Positions 1-8,639 of a stretch of DNA of 42,409 nucleotides are shown here, one piece after another. A model generated the notes under the pieces. That model was not told the DNA's origin and made no database searches. It saw nothing but the letters and a program-made list of their open reading frames with translations. A program made the translations under genes and the position numbers. The DNA is from Phycisphaerales bacterium (lineage in GTDB: Bacteria; Planctomycetota; Phycisphaerae; Sedimentisphaerales; Anaerobacaceae): the NCBI GenBank assembly GCA_030602885.1, contig JAUVYV010000031.1, positions 1 to 42,409 on the forward strand, in the 5' to 3' direction. How positions within the stretch are numbered: position 1 is the stretch's first letter; each line of letters begins with the position of its first letter.

Positions 1-431
1 GGGCGAATTCGGGGTCGAGAGGGGCAAACGGGGCGGGTTTTCGGTTGCGGGGAAACGTGCGAAAGTTTGAAAAAAATTGAAAAAATCTGCGAAAAATGGC
101 TGTGAAAAGGCAAAAAAACGCGAAAAAAAGGGGGTTTTGAGAGAATTCTTTGGAAGATTTGGGGGCCTTACTATTAGAAAAACTAATAGTATAAAGTCGT
201 CTCTCGTCGCTCGTCTCTCGTCGCTCGTCGCTGGTCTCTGGCTGGTTGAAGTATGCCTGGCATGCTGAGATTTTTTAACCGCAGATTTTTGCGGATTTTT
301 TGCTAGATATGAGATACTGGCGATTCCACAGGACGCCTTACAGCGGAGCGACTAATTCGCCGCGGGGGCTAAAAAACTTTATGGCCGGAAAGCTTTAATT
401 TTCGCTAGCGTAAATCGCGTGCATTCGCCGG
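1..431. other. Non-coding, low-complexity region with small repeats
   Basis: No convincing gene was seen; the short open frames are A-rich or repeat-derived. It holds a perfect hairpin at 169-191 (TACTATTAG, 5-nt A loop, CTAATAGTA). It also holds two perfect copies of the 14-bp unit TCGTCTCTCGTCGC at 197-224, decaying into related sequence up to about 245. A weak terminator-like structure lies at 279-301 (CCGCA, 6-nt loop, TGCGG, then ATTTTTT). Nothing here can be tied to a neighbouring transcript. Confidence 0.6.
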
Positions 432-1595
432 TTAGGTTTCTTTCATGTCAACGTCCTTCTCCGAGATGAGCGAGTGGGCATTTTCAGCTGCTCCTGTGAT
501 CGCTTGGTGTGAGTATTTGCACATAAGATCGAGTCTCTCCTCGACCTCTGCCGCGAACTCCAGGTCATGTTCACAGCAATTGCCGTGCACAATGTCGTTG
601 CGCAGTTGATACAATGACTTCTGTCCGGCTCCGCCCGAGGAAAACAGTTTGTCAGAAAGTTGCATATCGGTTGATATCTTAGGAAGCACAATGCGAAGCT
701 TATCACGTATGCTGGTATTCTGGATATTATAGCAATCTTCCACAACCTTAAAACAGTTGTTCTTTTTTACATCGGATAGGAGCTCCATAATTTTTTTGCG
801 ACGTTCAGCCTTGTTCGACCTGGAAGTCGAAACATAAGGGTAGAGACCGTGCGCGAGTAGCTCTATTGATTCCCAATAGCTCACGAACCTCGTTAGCTTT
901 GAACCAAGGACATTACCACGTGCATGCCACGCAATGGCTCGGCACAGAAGATTGCGTAGAGAAACGTCGGAAAGGCTGCGCAGTGCCTCAAATGCTGGAA
1001 ATACATCCTTTGTGAAGAAGTCATCTTCCACTGTTGTATGGATGGTGTCTTCGCTTTCTCGTGGCATGCGCAGACATTTCCATTCCTTCGACTTCTTGAT
1101 GGCAGAACTTGGAGGCTCAACCGGAAGAACTTGACGTTCCATATAGCGAGCAGGATACCACGCAAGCGATGTGTTGGACATCAGTGATGTAATATTCGAA
1201 AGCAGCGAGATATGGAAGACGGCGTCTTCTATGGCCCGCTTCGCGGAACTGACTTCTTCTGGAAGATCGGTTTTGATCCATCCCCAGGTATCGTACAATT
1301 TGAGATCCCTTTGGCGGTGTACCATGATGGGATTCGCGAGAATGGGTTTTCCCACTGGATCATAGCACTTCGACTCAAGACATACTCTTTTACTTTTGCT
1401 CTGGAGCTGTGTCCCCTCTGTAGATTCCCACGCTAGCGAACCGGTCAAGATGAAGGGTAAAGAACCATTCTCCCGTATCTCTTCTATGTGATGCCAGTAA
1501 GTATTGATGATATAATTCTTTGTGAGATTCCTCATCGCCATAACATGTTTTATGTAATCCTGGAACCCTGAGTCTCTATTTTGTTCTCTTGTCAT
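432..1595 (-). CDS. Apea-like HEPN-domain protein, possible RNase
   Basis: About 387 aa, no signal peptide or membrane segment. The C-terminal third resembles Apea-like HEPN domains: a helical stretch (SYWESIELLAHGL) followed by a late LRNDIVHG motif with R332 and H337, matching the R-x4-6-H signature of HEPN ribonucleases. The N-terminal two thirds are not recognised. An in-frame TTG exists at 1637, but a good -10 box (1640-1645) lies directly against it, so the ATG at 1595 is preferred; its ribosome site is weak. HEPN proteins often act in toxin-antitoxin or phage-defence systems. No antitoxin or nucleotidyltransferase partner is adjacent, so RNA cleavage is a family-level inference. The gene stands alone among repeats, which fits an accessory gene. 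Confidence 0.72.
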   Translation of the reverse strand: MTREQNRDSGFQDYIKHVMAMRNLTKNYIINTYWHHIEEIRENGSLPFILTGSLAWESTEGTQLQSKSKRVCLESKCYDPVGKPILANPIMVHRQRDLKLYDTWGWIKTDLPEEVSSAKRAIEDAVFHISLLSNITSLMSNTSLAWYPARYMERQVLPVEPPSSAIKKSKEWKCLRMPRESEDTIHTTVEDDFFTKDVFPAFEALRSLSDVSLRNLLCRAIAWHARGNVLGSKLTRFVSYWESIELLAHGLYPYVSTSRSNKAERRKKIMELLSDVKKNNCFKVVEDCYNIQNTSIRDKLRIVLPKISTDMQLSDKLFSSGGAGQKSLYQLRNDIVHGNCCEHDLEFAAEVEERLDLMCKYSHQAITGAAENAHSLISEKDVDMKET

Positions 1596-1639
1596 TCTTG
1601 CTTCTATAGCTGTATCTATTCGCCAAAACGATAACAATG

Positions 1640-1669
1640 ATTATACAGTCTGTATAAAACGCCTTACAA
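1640..1669 (-). promoter_or_regulatory. Sigma70-like promoter of the HEPN gene
   Basis: Read on the minus strand: TTGTAA (1664-1669), 18-bp spacer, TATAAT (1640-1645). Transcription would start near 1633 and leave about 38 nt of leader before the ATG at 1595. This position argues against the upstream TTG as start codon. Confidence 0.5.
1641..1657. promoter_or_regulatory. Palindromic operator candidate over the -10 box
   Basis: TTATACAG, one central T, CTGTATAA: a perfect palindrome with 8-bp arms. It overlaps the -10 box at 1640-1645 and runs into the spacer, where a bound dimeric repressor would block RNA polymerase. The regulator is unknown. The half-sites run ACAG..CTGT, the reverse order of an E. 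coli LexA box, so LexA is not proposed. Confidence 0.45.
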
Positions 1670-2142
1670 AACCGCCATCACCGTATTGGACGGCTGGCTT
1701 TCGCCGGAACACTCTTAATCAATTAACATTGTCGCCCCTGTTGTGCTCCCTCATGTTGTTTGTTTGTAATTATACCATCTTGGTCAAAAACCACAAGATT
1801 TAATTTTTGCTCTATCCACTATTCACGAATCCTTTAACGGCAACTCTCTCGCACTAAGCTCCTCAAGTCGGCTTATCCACCAGCATGCCGGCGAGGCAAC
1901 AACAGTTTATTTCTTCCCCCGCACTACGCTGAGTGCGGGGTCTGCGCCCGCCAAAAAGACCCGCCACACGAATGGCGGGCAAGCGGGGGGTAAACTGCGC
2001 TCCGAAATTGGGTTTGAATTGGGTTTGTTTTGTCTTTGCCGTCGGTTTTGGGGTAATCGACGGTAATCTCCTTGCCATCCGACGTGACTTTGTCTCTGCC
2101 GTAGAAGGCCGGCACGCAACAGTTGCCCTGCCCTTCTTATTT
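1670..2142. repeat. Intergenic region with REP-like hairpins and CAAACCCAAT repeats
   Basis: No gene is supported. A perfect hairpin lies at 1917-1940 (CCCCGCACT, 6-nt loop, AGTGCGGGG). A second at 1960-1979 (CCCGCCA, CACGAA loop, TGGCGGG) recurs exactly at 14485-14504. Near 2006-2031, minus-strand CAAACCCAAT-type repeats appear that also occur at the far right end of the window. Open frames here read through repeats and are not annotated. Confidence 0.55.
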
Positions 2143-2304
2143 ACTCAAACTGACCGATTTCATTTTTTAGACACTGATTAACGCAGATTAACACTGTTCG
2201 TTCAGATTCTGGATTCCCGCTTTCGCGGGAATGACAAATTATGCTATGTTCTTATCAATACAATACTTATATCCGTGTTTACCATAAAAACGGTCAGTTT
2301 GATT
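2143..2304. mobile_element. MITE-like element, copy 1 (divergent interior)
   Basis: Left end ACTCAAACTGACCG (2143-2156) and right end CGGTCAGTTTGATT (2291-2304) are near-perfect inverted repeats. They are flanked by the direct repeat TATTT (2138-2142 and 2305-2309). The interior differs from the other four copies: it carries GATTAACGCA-type repeats and a GGATTCCCGC/GCGGGAATGAC hairpin at 2211-2236 that also occurs at 8551. The right duplication covers the last Lys codon and stop of the C25 peptidase gene; the inserted base restores TAA. No coding capacity. Confidence 0.75.
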
Positions 2305-5300
2305 TATTTAGGCACACAGGCAGGGTCGGAGGGATTCGCTATACAATCGATTAGCCAGTTTTGGGCGAGGGTGGCGAAGTCAAGGGCGTTGACAGAGCCG
2401 TCGCCGGTATGCTCCGGGGCGATGTCGGCGATGCAGTAAGCAAGGCCGGCCTTTAGCCACTGGTCGGCGAACTCGGCGAGGTCGGAGAAGTTGAATTCGG
2501 TCGGCCATCGCGGAGCGAGGACGGAGAAGTCCGCGAAGTTCACTACCCCGTCACCGCCGGCAGGTGCGCAGTCGGCAGGTATTTCGTCAAACAGCCACTG
2601 GTCACAAAGAGCGGCAAGGTCATGATAGTCAACCCGACAGTCCCTGTTGAAGTCACCCACAGGTGGCACCGGCGCCGCAGCCACTACCGTAATCTCAACA
2701 TCGTCAATACCCCAGTACCAATCATAGTTGGCATTGTAATAGTGCCACCGTATCTGCACATCCGATGCGCCGTCGGCGCCATAGCCCGACAACGGCAGTT
2801 CCACTTGCCCCTCATAATCATAACCCTGATACCTTGCTAAATTTTGCCACGCCCCGCCGTCTATCCGAACATCAACATCTCCCACCTCGTCAGGAGAATA
2901 GTAGCAAAAGTAGTGCTTGAATTTCAGTGTTACATCCGTGAAGCCCGAACAGTCAAAGCTCTGCGTTATAAGCTGCTCGTTCATGTCCTCAAGGCCGGCC
3001 CAATCGCTGTCAACTATCATAAATATCCCCGTCCAGTACGAGCTCCATCGCCCGCCCGGATTCTCCGACATCCATGTATCCAAACTCGAGCCGCCGTTTA
3101 TAATCGACCAGCCGGTCGGCAGCCCGCTGTCAAACCCCGTCTCATATATGACAATTTCACCTGCCTGAACCTCTACCGTCACCGTCGCAATATTCGAATC
3201 GCCGCCGTCAGGAGCCGTCCCTCCGTCGTTCGCCTTGAACTTAAAACTATCCGAACCCATCTGGCAGGCCGCCGGTGTATACAATACCTCGTTGCCGTAT
3301 CCCAAAAGAGTATAAGACACCGAATTCACCTCGTTCTCGTCAAATGGGTCGCTCAAAACACCATACGATGGAAGTGACGCAATGATGTAACTTAGCGGAT
3401 CGGGATGGCCCTCGTCAATAGCCTGGAGAATAATGTTAACAGGCGTATTAACCTCTGTAGAAACGCTGCTGTCACAAGCAACCGGAGGAGTATTAGGGCC
3501 GTCATCACCGACAATACGCAGGGATGGGTCGCCGAATATGTGCCAGGTGTTGAATGTTGCCGGGCCGGTGCCCCACGTTAAAATGTTGCCGCTGTCGTTG
3601 TCCATCATTGAGCACGAGCCGGCATAGCAGAGTGTACCAAAGCAGCTATACGTCCCAGCGCAGAACAGATCAACGAATTCATCATCCGCATCCATTGGTT
3701 GGTCCCACGGTGAAGTGATGCTTGATGCGTAAATGCCAATCGCTCCAGTGGGCTCAGAGCCATTGGTCGCGCGGAGCCAGGCTTCGGCGAAGCATGTATA
3801 GCCGTTGAACTGACCGTTGAGACACGCCACATCGAAGATAAACGGCAGCATATTGTCATTTGTCAGGGCGTTAACGTTGGTGTTGTTAAAGCCGCTGGTG
3901 CCCCAGAATGTCGTATTGCCGTGACCGATATAGTTAATGAAGCCTCGGCCGGCGTTTATACAATCTGCAACATCTTGTGGGTCCGGGTCGCCTGCAGCAT
4001 CTCCACACAGACTTCCATCATACAGTTCATCAACCTGAATATAACCACAGGCAAGAAGATCTTCCCGGATAAGCTGTTTATGCTGGCAGTCATATTCACC
4101 GTTATGGCCCGGCCCCTGGTCTGAGGCGATCATCACGGCACGCCAGAACCAGCACTGCTGCGTGGCCGGCATGTTCTCGTACTCGATAGTCCGTTCAACC
4201 TGCGTATCGACGTCTGCGGGGGTCTCTGCCGAGAAACGGCCGACCATGATGTCCGGGTAGTTGTCGCTGCCGGCCACCAGTGAGTAACTCGGATCGATCG
4301 CACTATCCGGATACTCAGTCCAGCCGTCGTCATAATGCTGGGTACATGTTTCCACCTGGGTATAGTCACCTACGAGCAGCACAAATGCCAGGTCGGTGGC
4401 GGAATCATAGACGCTCTGGATGTAGTCCTTGATATCCGTGCAATTGTTGCCAATCGTAGAGACACAGACGACCGTGGTGGGAATGCCGATGCTGTCCTTG
4501 TGTACCTTCAGGGGCTGGACGTTAGAAATCCAATTACAGTCACCGACGATGATGAGCATCTCGCCTTGTTCGTCCAGTAGAGTGTAGCGCTGGTTTAATT
4601 CGTAGTTGATAAAGTGCGAGCTATAGAGCTGATGAAACGCGCGGCTGAGCTTGCGCGGCTTTCGATACAGGACGTTGACCTTGCCAAGACCGACTGCTGC
4701 CACTTCCACCGTCATATTGGTATAAACACGCAGCACACGGCGGACGGGGTTGTACTGAAAGGGATTGGCCGTAACAACGATGCCACGGTGGTCGCGCATA
4801 ATATATGGCTCGCGCAGCACGGCCAGCGGCCCGGGATAGAAGGCATTCGTCTTGTATGCCCTGCCGAAGGTGTACGGCACATCAGCGGGATTTACCGAAC
4901 GGGGGATGTAACCCTTGGACGGAACGATGTCGATGTCCTCTATCTCATAGTAGGAGCTATCGAGAACACGTACCGCCATACGAGCATCGTCAGGAATAAT
5001 TATGCTGCGTGAGGCATCCGGCAGTGCCGGCGCGCCTTTCTCTTTCTTGTTACTTTCACCCTCCAGATAAATCTCGGTAAAGCTCTGACCATCGATGCGG
5101 ACCGGCTGACGCTTGAAATCGCCAAACTCATAACTGACCACAATCCGGTTGGGGTTGTCCTCCAGCACGTTGACAGCGGCGCCTTGGTTCTCGCTCCGCG
5201 CCAATGCCGGCAAAGCGGAGCAAGTCAGTGCGAGGACTGCCACCGTCAAAAGCGTGCAGTCAGCCAGACCCGAAGCATTACAAATCGAAGATAATTTATT

Positions 5301-5354
5301 GTATTGAAATCCAAATGAGCGGCTTACCGTTACTCTGCGTATTAGAGCTTTCAT
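2304..5354 (-). CDS. Secreted C25 (gingipain-like) cysteine peptidase with dockerin-like tail
   Basis: 1016 aa. Signal peptide within residues 1-53, with a hydrophobic run ending near SALPALA. The catalytic domain spans about 260-600: INYIGHG supplies His478 and FDVACLNG supplies Cys511, the His/Cys pair of family C25. A cadherin/Ig-like domain follows at about 655-760, then a jelly-roll adhesion-type domain at about 765-890. The C-terminus (about 895-1016) holds four dockerin-like units (GDFNRDCRVD, GGDGVVNFAD, a degenerate third, HTGDGSVNALD), each followed by a DQWL/QNWL-like end. Such tails are usual in secreted Phycisphaerae proteins and may anchor or sort the enzyme. A strong AGGAGGT site lies about 7 nt before the ATG. 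Role: extracellular protein breakdown (inferred). Confidence 0.88.
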   Translation of the reverse strand: MKALIRRVTVSRSFGFQYNKLSSICNASGLADCTLLTVAVLALTCSALPALARSENQGAAVNVLEDNPNRIVVSYEFGDFKRQPVRIDGQSFTEIYLEGESNKKEKGAPALPDASRSIIIPDDARMAVRVLDSSYYEIEDIDIVPSKGYIPRSVNPADVPYTFGRAYKTNAFYPGPLAVLREPYIMRDHRGIVVTANPFQYNPVRRVLRVYTNMTVEVAAVGLGKVNVLYRKPRKLSRAFHQLYSSHFINYELNQRYTLLDEQGEMLIIVGDCNWISNVQPLKVHKDSIGIPTTVVCVSTIGNNCTDIKDYIQSVYDSATDLAFVLLVGDYTQVETCTQHYDDGWTEYPDSAIDPSYSLVAGSDNYPDIMVGRFSAETPADVDTQVERTIEYENMPATQQCWFWRAVMIASDQGPGHNGEYDCQHKQLIREDLLACGYIQVDELYDGSLCGDAAGDPDPQDVADCINAGRGFINYIGHGNTTFWGTSGFNNTNVNALTNDNMLPFIFDVACLNGQFNGYTCFAEAWLRATNGSEPTGAIGIYASSITSPWDQPMDADDEFVDLFCAGTYSCFGTLCYAGSCSMMDNDSGNILTWGTGPATFNTWHIFGDPSLRIVGDDGPNTPPVACDSSVSTEVNTPVNIILQAIDEGHPDPLSYIIASLPSYGVLSDPFDENEVNSVSYTLLGYGNEVLYTPAACQMGSDSFKFKANDGGTAPDGGDSNIATVTVEVQAGEIVIYETGFDSGLPTGWSIINGGSSLDTWMSENPGGRWSSYWTGIFMIVDSDWAGLEDMNEQLITQSFDCSGFTDVTLKFKHYFCYYSPDEVGDVDVRIDGGAWQNLARYQGYDYEGQVELPLSGYGADGASDVQIRWHYYNANYDWYWGIDDVEITVVAAAPVPPVGDFNRDCRVDYHDLAALCDQWLFDEIPADCAPAGGDGVVNFADFSVLAPRWPTEFNFSDLAEFADQWLKAGLAYCIADIAPEHTGDGSVNALDFATLAQNWLIDCIANPSDPACVPK

Positions 5355-5945
5355 CCTACGACCTCCTTTTTTAGCTGTTTCCTTTAAAAATTAGAATGGA
5401 ATTATCCGTCTAAATCTTTTTAATATGAGCAACCGAATTGACTTTTTCCGCTCATTTCCTTGCTACAGTTGTGTTACATAACAACCGGATTTTTTGCATG
5501 TCCAGAGAGACAAAAAGGTTCTCTCACTCTGTTTGCTTTTATTCCATATTATAATACTTCGTACAAGTACAAAGTGTCAAGTGGAAAAATGAAAATGTAG
5601 CGCTTTTTTGCATTTTCTTCAACAGTTCAGCATGGATGCGTTTTTTTGGCCGAAAATATGGTCTGGGAGAAGAAAGCAGCTACACTTGCTCAGCCAGGAC
5701 TATGTACGGCAATGTTGTTTAGCTGTTAAAACTATCCTTATTGTCATTTACGTAAACCAATTCGCCATAGGCCCGGTCAGCCGATGGTAGTCCCCCGCCC
5801 AAGGCGGGCAAGCCCGCCAGAGGGAGTGGCGGAGAGGGAGAAGGGATTTTCGATTTGCGATTTACGATTGAGGATTTAGTCCTGCTTCGCTTCGAGAGGG
5901 GTAAATGCGTCCCTTGGGGACGGCTGCAATATCGGGCGGGTAAAG
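5355..5945. other. Intergenic region upstream of the C25 gene with REP-like hairpins
   Basis: No gene is supported. The left half is an AT-rich leader for the C25 gene. The right part has two G+C-rich hairpins: 5794-5808 (CCCGCC, CAA, GGCGGG) and 5813-5832 (CCCGCCA, GAGGGAG, TGGCGG). The latter unit recurs at 6835-6855. Confidence 0.5.
5551..5580 (-). promoter_or_regulatory. Sigma70-like promoter of the C25 peptidase gene
   Basis: Minus strand: TTGACA (5575-5580), 18-bp spacer, TATTAT (5551-5556); an overlapping TATAAT at 5548-5553 would need a 21-bp spacer. The start would fall near 5540, giving a leader of about 190 nt before the ATG at 5354. Confidence 0.5.
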
Positions 5946-6653
5946 TTACCAGAGTAGCGGGAGGAATTTTGATGGGACGTCGGCGGTGTATTCGGAGTAG
6001 CCATCAAGCTCTGCGCGCAGGACGTTGTCTTCGAGGCAGGTTCTTATAACAAGCATTAAGACCGCGACGGCTACGGGGATTAGCGAGAAGAACGAGCCGA
6101 GCGCTAAAGCTGAGCCGGTGATGCAAAAGACGGCGCCGAGATAGCCGGGATGCCTGATATAGGCGTACGGGCCTTCCCGGACGACGTAATGACCTTCTGC
6201 GGGTCTGATGCAGACGTCATTGAGGAAGAACTGGTTTGAAGAGACGGCCCAGATGACGAGGGCCTGGCCGACGGCAAGCAGGATGTAGCCGGCGGCATAC
6301 ATCATGGCAGGGAACTCTTTGTGCGAGGAGAATCGTCCTGTGTCGAGGGCGGCGACTATCAAGGCGTCGGCGACGGTTGCCATGAAGGCGGTGTGGGTGA
6401 TGATGGCCCAGATTTTCACGTTCGTTTTGGGCAGGGTGCGTTCTTTCAGGATATCGATTTTATCGTTGAAGAGAGGCATAGCGCATGCGACGACGATTGA
6501 ACAGTATGCGACGAAAACCCAGCCCTGCCAATAGTCGAGCCTGCCTGCCAGCAGGAGCAGACCCGCCATGAGGAAAGTTAGTGCTGCGGCGATGCGGAGG
6601 TGGAGATTTTTATATTCGAGTTTTGTCGAGAGGTGCGTAGCTGAGTCTGTCAT
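5946..6653 (-). CDS. ICMT/PEMT-like membrane methyltransferase family protein
   Basis: 235 aa with about five or six hydrophobic segments. The C-terminal half has the signature of isoprenylcysteine carboxyl methyltransferase-like proteins: VREGPYAYIRHPGYLG (SAM/substrate-binding region), then a Glu in RTCLEDNVL and YSEYTADVPSKFLP near the end. These bacterial homologues methylate lipids or small molecules at the membrane; the substrate cannot be read here. The ATG at 6653 is chosen because GGGGGGA lies about 8 nt upstream; an in-frame TTG at 6674 would lie before that site. It stands alone between repeat-rich spacers. Confidence 0.8.
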   Translation of the reverse strand: MTDSATHLSTKLEYKNLHLRIAAALTFLMAGLLLLAGRLDYWQGWVFVAYCSIVVACAMPLFNDKIDILKERTLPKTNVKIWAIITHTAFMATVADALIVAALDTGRFSSHKEFPAMMYAAGYILLAVGQALVIWAVSSNQFFLNDVCIRPAEGHYVVREGPYAYIRHPGYLGAVFCITGSALALGSFFSLIPVAVAVLMLVIRTCLEDNVLRAELDGYSEYTADVPSKFLPLLW

Positions 6654-6991
6654 CACTAAATCCCCCCGGAGCAAAAGCTCGTGATCTGCGTGGCGAGCAC
6701 TATCAATAAAGTATAGGAATCAGAAAGATAAATACAAAATCACAGACACTAAATTACGAGGTGCACGTGCAGGGTGGCCTTGCTACGCTAAGGCTTGAGA
6801 TTTTATCGGGCGAAGTTGGGTGGCTGGGGTGAAACCCGCCAGAGGGAGTGGCGGGTAAACCGTCGGTGAAACCCCGATAAACGGCATCGGGACAGGTGGC
6901 ACGGCGAAAGTTTTTATGACCCGCGCAATAAAATTGCGGGGCTAAATACGAAGTTGAGGCCACGCAGGGCGGGAATGCCGGGGTGGTGATG
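6654..6991. repeat. Intergenic region with REP-like hairpins
   Basis: No gene is seen. A perfect hairpin at 6835-6855 (CCCGCCA, GAGGGAG, TGGCGGG) matches the one at 5813. CGGGACAGGTGGC near 6890 recurs near 12478. A further imperfect hairpin near 6920-6942 pairs CCCGCGCAAT with ATTGCGGGG. Confidence 0.5.
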
Positions 6992-8125
6992 TCAGTCCTT
7001 TTTCAGGTAGAGCGTTTGGGTGGGGAATGCGAACTCGATGCCCTCTGCGTCGAACTGCTTCATTATCTCGAAATTCACTCGCTCGTTGACTTCCTGGAAG
7101 AGCCAGTAGGCGGGGGGTTTTACCCAATAGCTCATATAGATATTCAGCGAGCAGTCGTTGAATTCGCTGAAGTAAACTCTGGGTGGTTTTTCCTCGATGG
7201 CGTTTATTTCGGGGACCTTGGCGAGGATGTCTTTGATGATATTCACCGCTCTTTGGGTTTTGTCGTGGCCTGAGTCGTAGGTGATGGTGATATCGGAGGT
7301 CCTTCTGATGAATGGTCGTCGGCCTATGTTTTCGACGGCGGAGTTTGTGATGATGCTGTTCGGAATTGTTACGAGGTGGCCCTGCAGGGTTCGGATTTTC
7401 GTGCTTCTGAAGCCGACTTCTTCGACCGGGCCGTAGTGGTCTTCGATTTTGACGAGGTCGTCGATCTGGAAGGGGCGGTCGGTGAAGATTGTGATTGAGC
7501 CGAAGAAGTTTGCGATGGTGTCCTTTGCGGCGAGTGCGATTGCGATACCGCCGACGCCGGCACTGAGGATGATTGCTCTTATGTTGGCGTCGAGTATGCC
7601 GTCTGCTATCCAGAGTGCGGCGATGATTGTGATGGTGACGCGGAGGGATTTTCTGACGACCGGTACGAGCATGTCGTCGAGCTTGGTTTTAGTTTTGCTA
7701 GTGAGGCGGAGGAGGTAGTATTCGATGACGTCCACGAGTCGATAAATGGCGTAAGCAAGTGCAACGGCGGCGACGGCCTGGGCGGTTTTTGTCCAGTAGG
7801 CGGCAATGGCGGGGCTTATTGCATCTTCGCCGAAGTTCAGGGACATTCTGCATAGAGCGAAACCGAGTGCGAAGACGGCAACGGATATCGGCTTTGCGAC
7901 GGCATTGAGGAAGATGGTGACTACGTTTGAGCCGCGTTTTTTTCGGATACGTTCGGCGTAAGCGTTGATGAAGAACTGTACGATTCGGCCCAGGGCCATT
8001 GCGACGAGAATCGTGAGCAGGACGAGGAGGAATCGCCATATCTCGTTACCCTTGATGATTTTGTAGCTGACTGTTCTGGACCACCAGGTGGCGGCGAGCA
8101 TTATGTTCGAGGTTATCGGCACCAT
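6992..8125 (-). CDS. MscS-family mechanosensitive ion channel
   Basis: 377 aa from the ATG at 8125, preferred because GGAGA lies about 5 nt upstream; an in-frame ATG at 8140 lacks a ribosome site. Five hydrophobic segments come first. The pore-lining helix is ILSAGVGGIAIALAAKDTIA, followed by FGSITIFTDRPFQIDDLVKI, the standard join to the MscS beta domain. Next come VEEVGFRSTKIRT and VTIPNSIITNSAVEN, typical of the family, and a C-terminal alpha/beta domain ending YLKKD. It should open under membrane tension to release solutes during osmotic downshock. It has more N-terminal helices than E. coli MscS (286 aa). No operon partner. Confidence 0.92.
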   Translation of the reverse strand: MVPITSNIMLAATWWSRTVSYKIIKGNEIWRFLLVLLTILVAMALGRIVQFFINAYAERIRKKRGSNVVTIFLNAVAKPISVAVFALGFALCRMSLNFGEDAISPAIAAYWTKTAQAVAAVALAYAIYRLVDVIEYYLLRLTSKTKTKLDDMLVPVVRKSLRVTITIIAALWIADGILDANIRAIILSAGVGGIAIALAAKDTIANFFGSITIFTDRPFQIDDLVKIEDHYGPVEEVGFRSTKIRTLQGHLVTIPNSIITNSAVENIGRRPFIRRTSDITITYDSGHDKTQRAVNIIKDILAKVPEINAIEEKPPRVYFSEFNDCSLNIYMSYWVKPPAYWLFQEVNERVNFEIMKQFDAEGIEFAFPTQTLYLKKD

Positions 8126-8302
8126 AACGAATCTCCACATACACAGACACTTCGGCTTTTCGTAAGCATTTTTATATCTTTTGGAGGCGAGAATACAAGG
8201 GGTTTTTGTGCAAGTTTTGCTTTACGGAGCTGAGTAGGCGCGTCAGAATGGTGTTGGCGTGAGCGGCGAGTGAGTAATTCGGCTGGTTAGCGCATATTAT
8301 TT

Positions 8303-8474
8303 ACTCAAACTGACCGATGGTCAGTTTGAGAGTGCAAAAATCAAAGCTAAAAATGCAAAATTATGGAATCCGCCTGCGGCGGATGGTCGAGTTCATTGAA
8401 TTTCTTGTGATACAGAACATGTTGTCGAATAATGAGTTACGTTAATTTTCGGTCATAAAACGGTCAGTTTGAGT
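8303..8474. mobile_element. MITE-like element, copy 2 (172 bp)
   Basis: Perfect 14-bp inverted ends ACTCAAACTGACCG / CGGTCAGTTTGAGT, flanked by TATTT duplications (8298-8302, 8475-8479). The left end is itself a hairpin: CTCAAACTGACC, GAT, GGTCAGTTTGAG. A central hairpin ATCCGCC, TGC, GGCGGAT follows. The right half matches copy 5 (34349) and differs from copies 3 and 4. No coding capacity. Confidence 0.85.
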
Positions 8475-8481
8475 TATTTAG

Positions 8482-8600
8482 TTACTGTTGCGGAAAGCCA
8501 AAACCAGTACTGTCACCCCTGCGAAAGCAGGGGTTTACGGCCTAAAAACTGGATTCCCGCTTTCGCGGGAATGACAAAATGCCGTTTCCGCAACAGATAC
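8482..8600. mobile_element. Second small inverted-repeat element with 7-bp flanking repeat
   Basis: The direct repeat TATTTAG flanks this 119-bp segment (8475-8481 and 8601-8607). Inside are inverted ends sharing the perfect 12-mer CTGTTGCGGAAA (8486 region) / TTTCCGCAACAG (8584-8595). The core has two hairpins in opposite order: CCCCTGC, GAAA, GCAGGGG (8516-8533), and the GGATTCCCGC/GCGGGAATGAC hairpin (8551-8575). TGTCA and TGACA bound the core. Different family from the 172-bp element beside it. Confidence 0.6.
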
Positions 8601-8639
8601 TATTTAGAGGGTCATCAAGTGTTTTTCAGGAGATATGAG

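Noticed and set aside
197-245. CRISPR-like direct repeats
   Set aside because: The 14-bp units are back to back without spacers and decay quickly; simple tandem repeat.
1862-2119. Small minus-strand frames of about 63-71 codons
   Set aside because: All run through hairpins and CAAACCCAAT repeats, with no ribosome site and Pro/Arg/Gln-rich products.
2844-3377. 177-codon frame on the plus strand inside the C25 gene
   Set aside because: Lies wholly opposite a well-supported gene; Arg/His-rich translation typical of an antisense shadow.
8303-8340. Left hairpin of the mobile element as an intrinsic terminator
   Set aside because: No T-run follows the stem on either strand; a 3'-end role is kept only as a question in the findings.
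8469-8639. Upstream extension of the DUF4139 protein by 57 residues
   Set aside because: It translates the 119-bp repeat element (HPCESRG and WIPAFAGMT are typical repeat translations); the ATG at 8640 has a ribosome site and a signal peptide.
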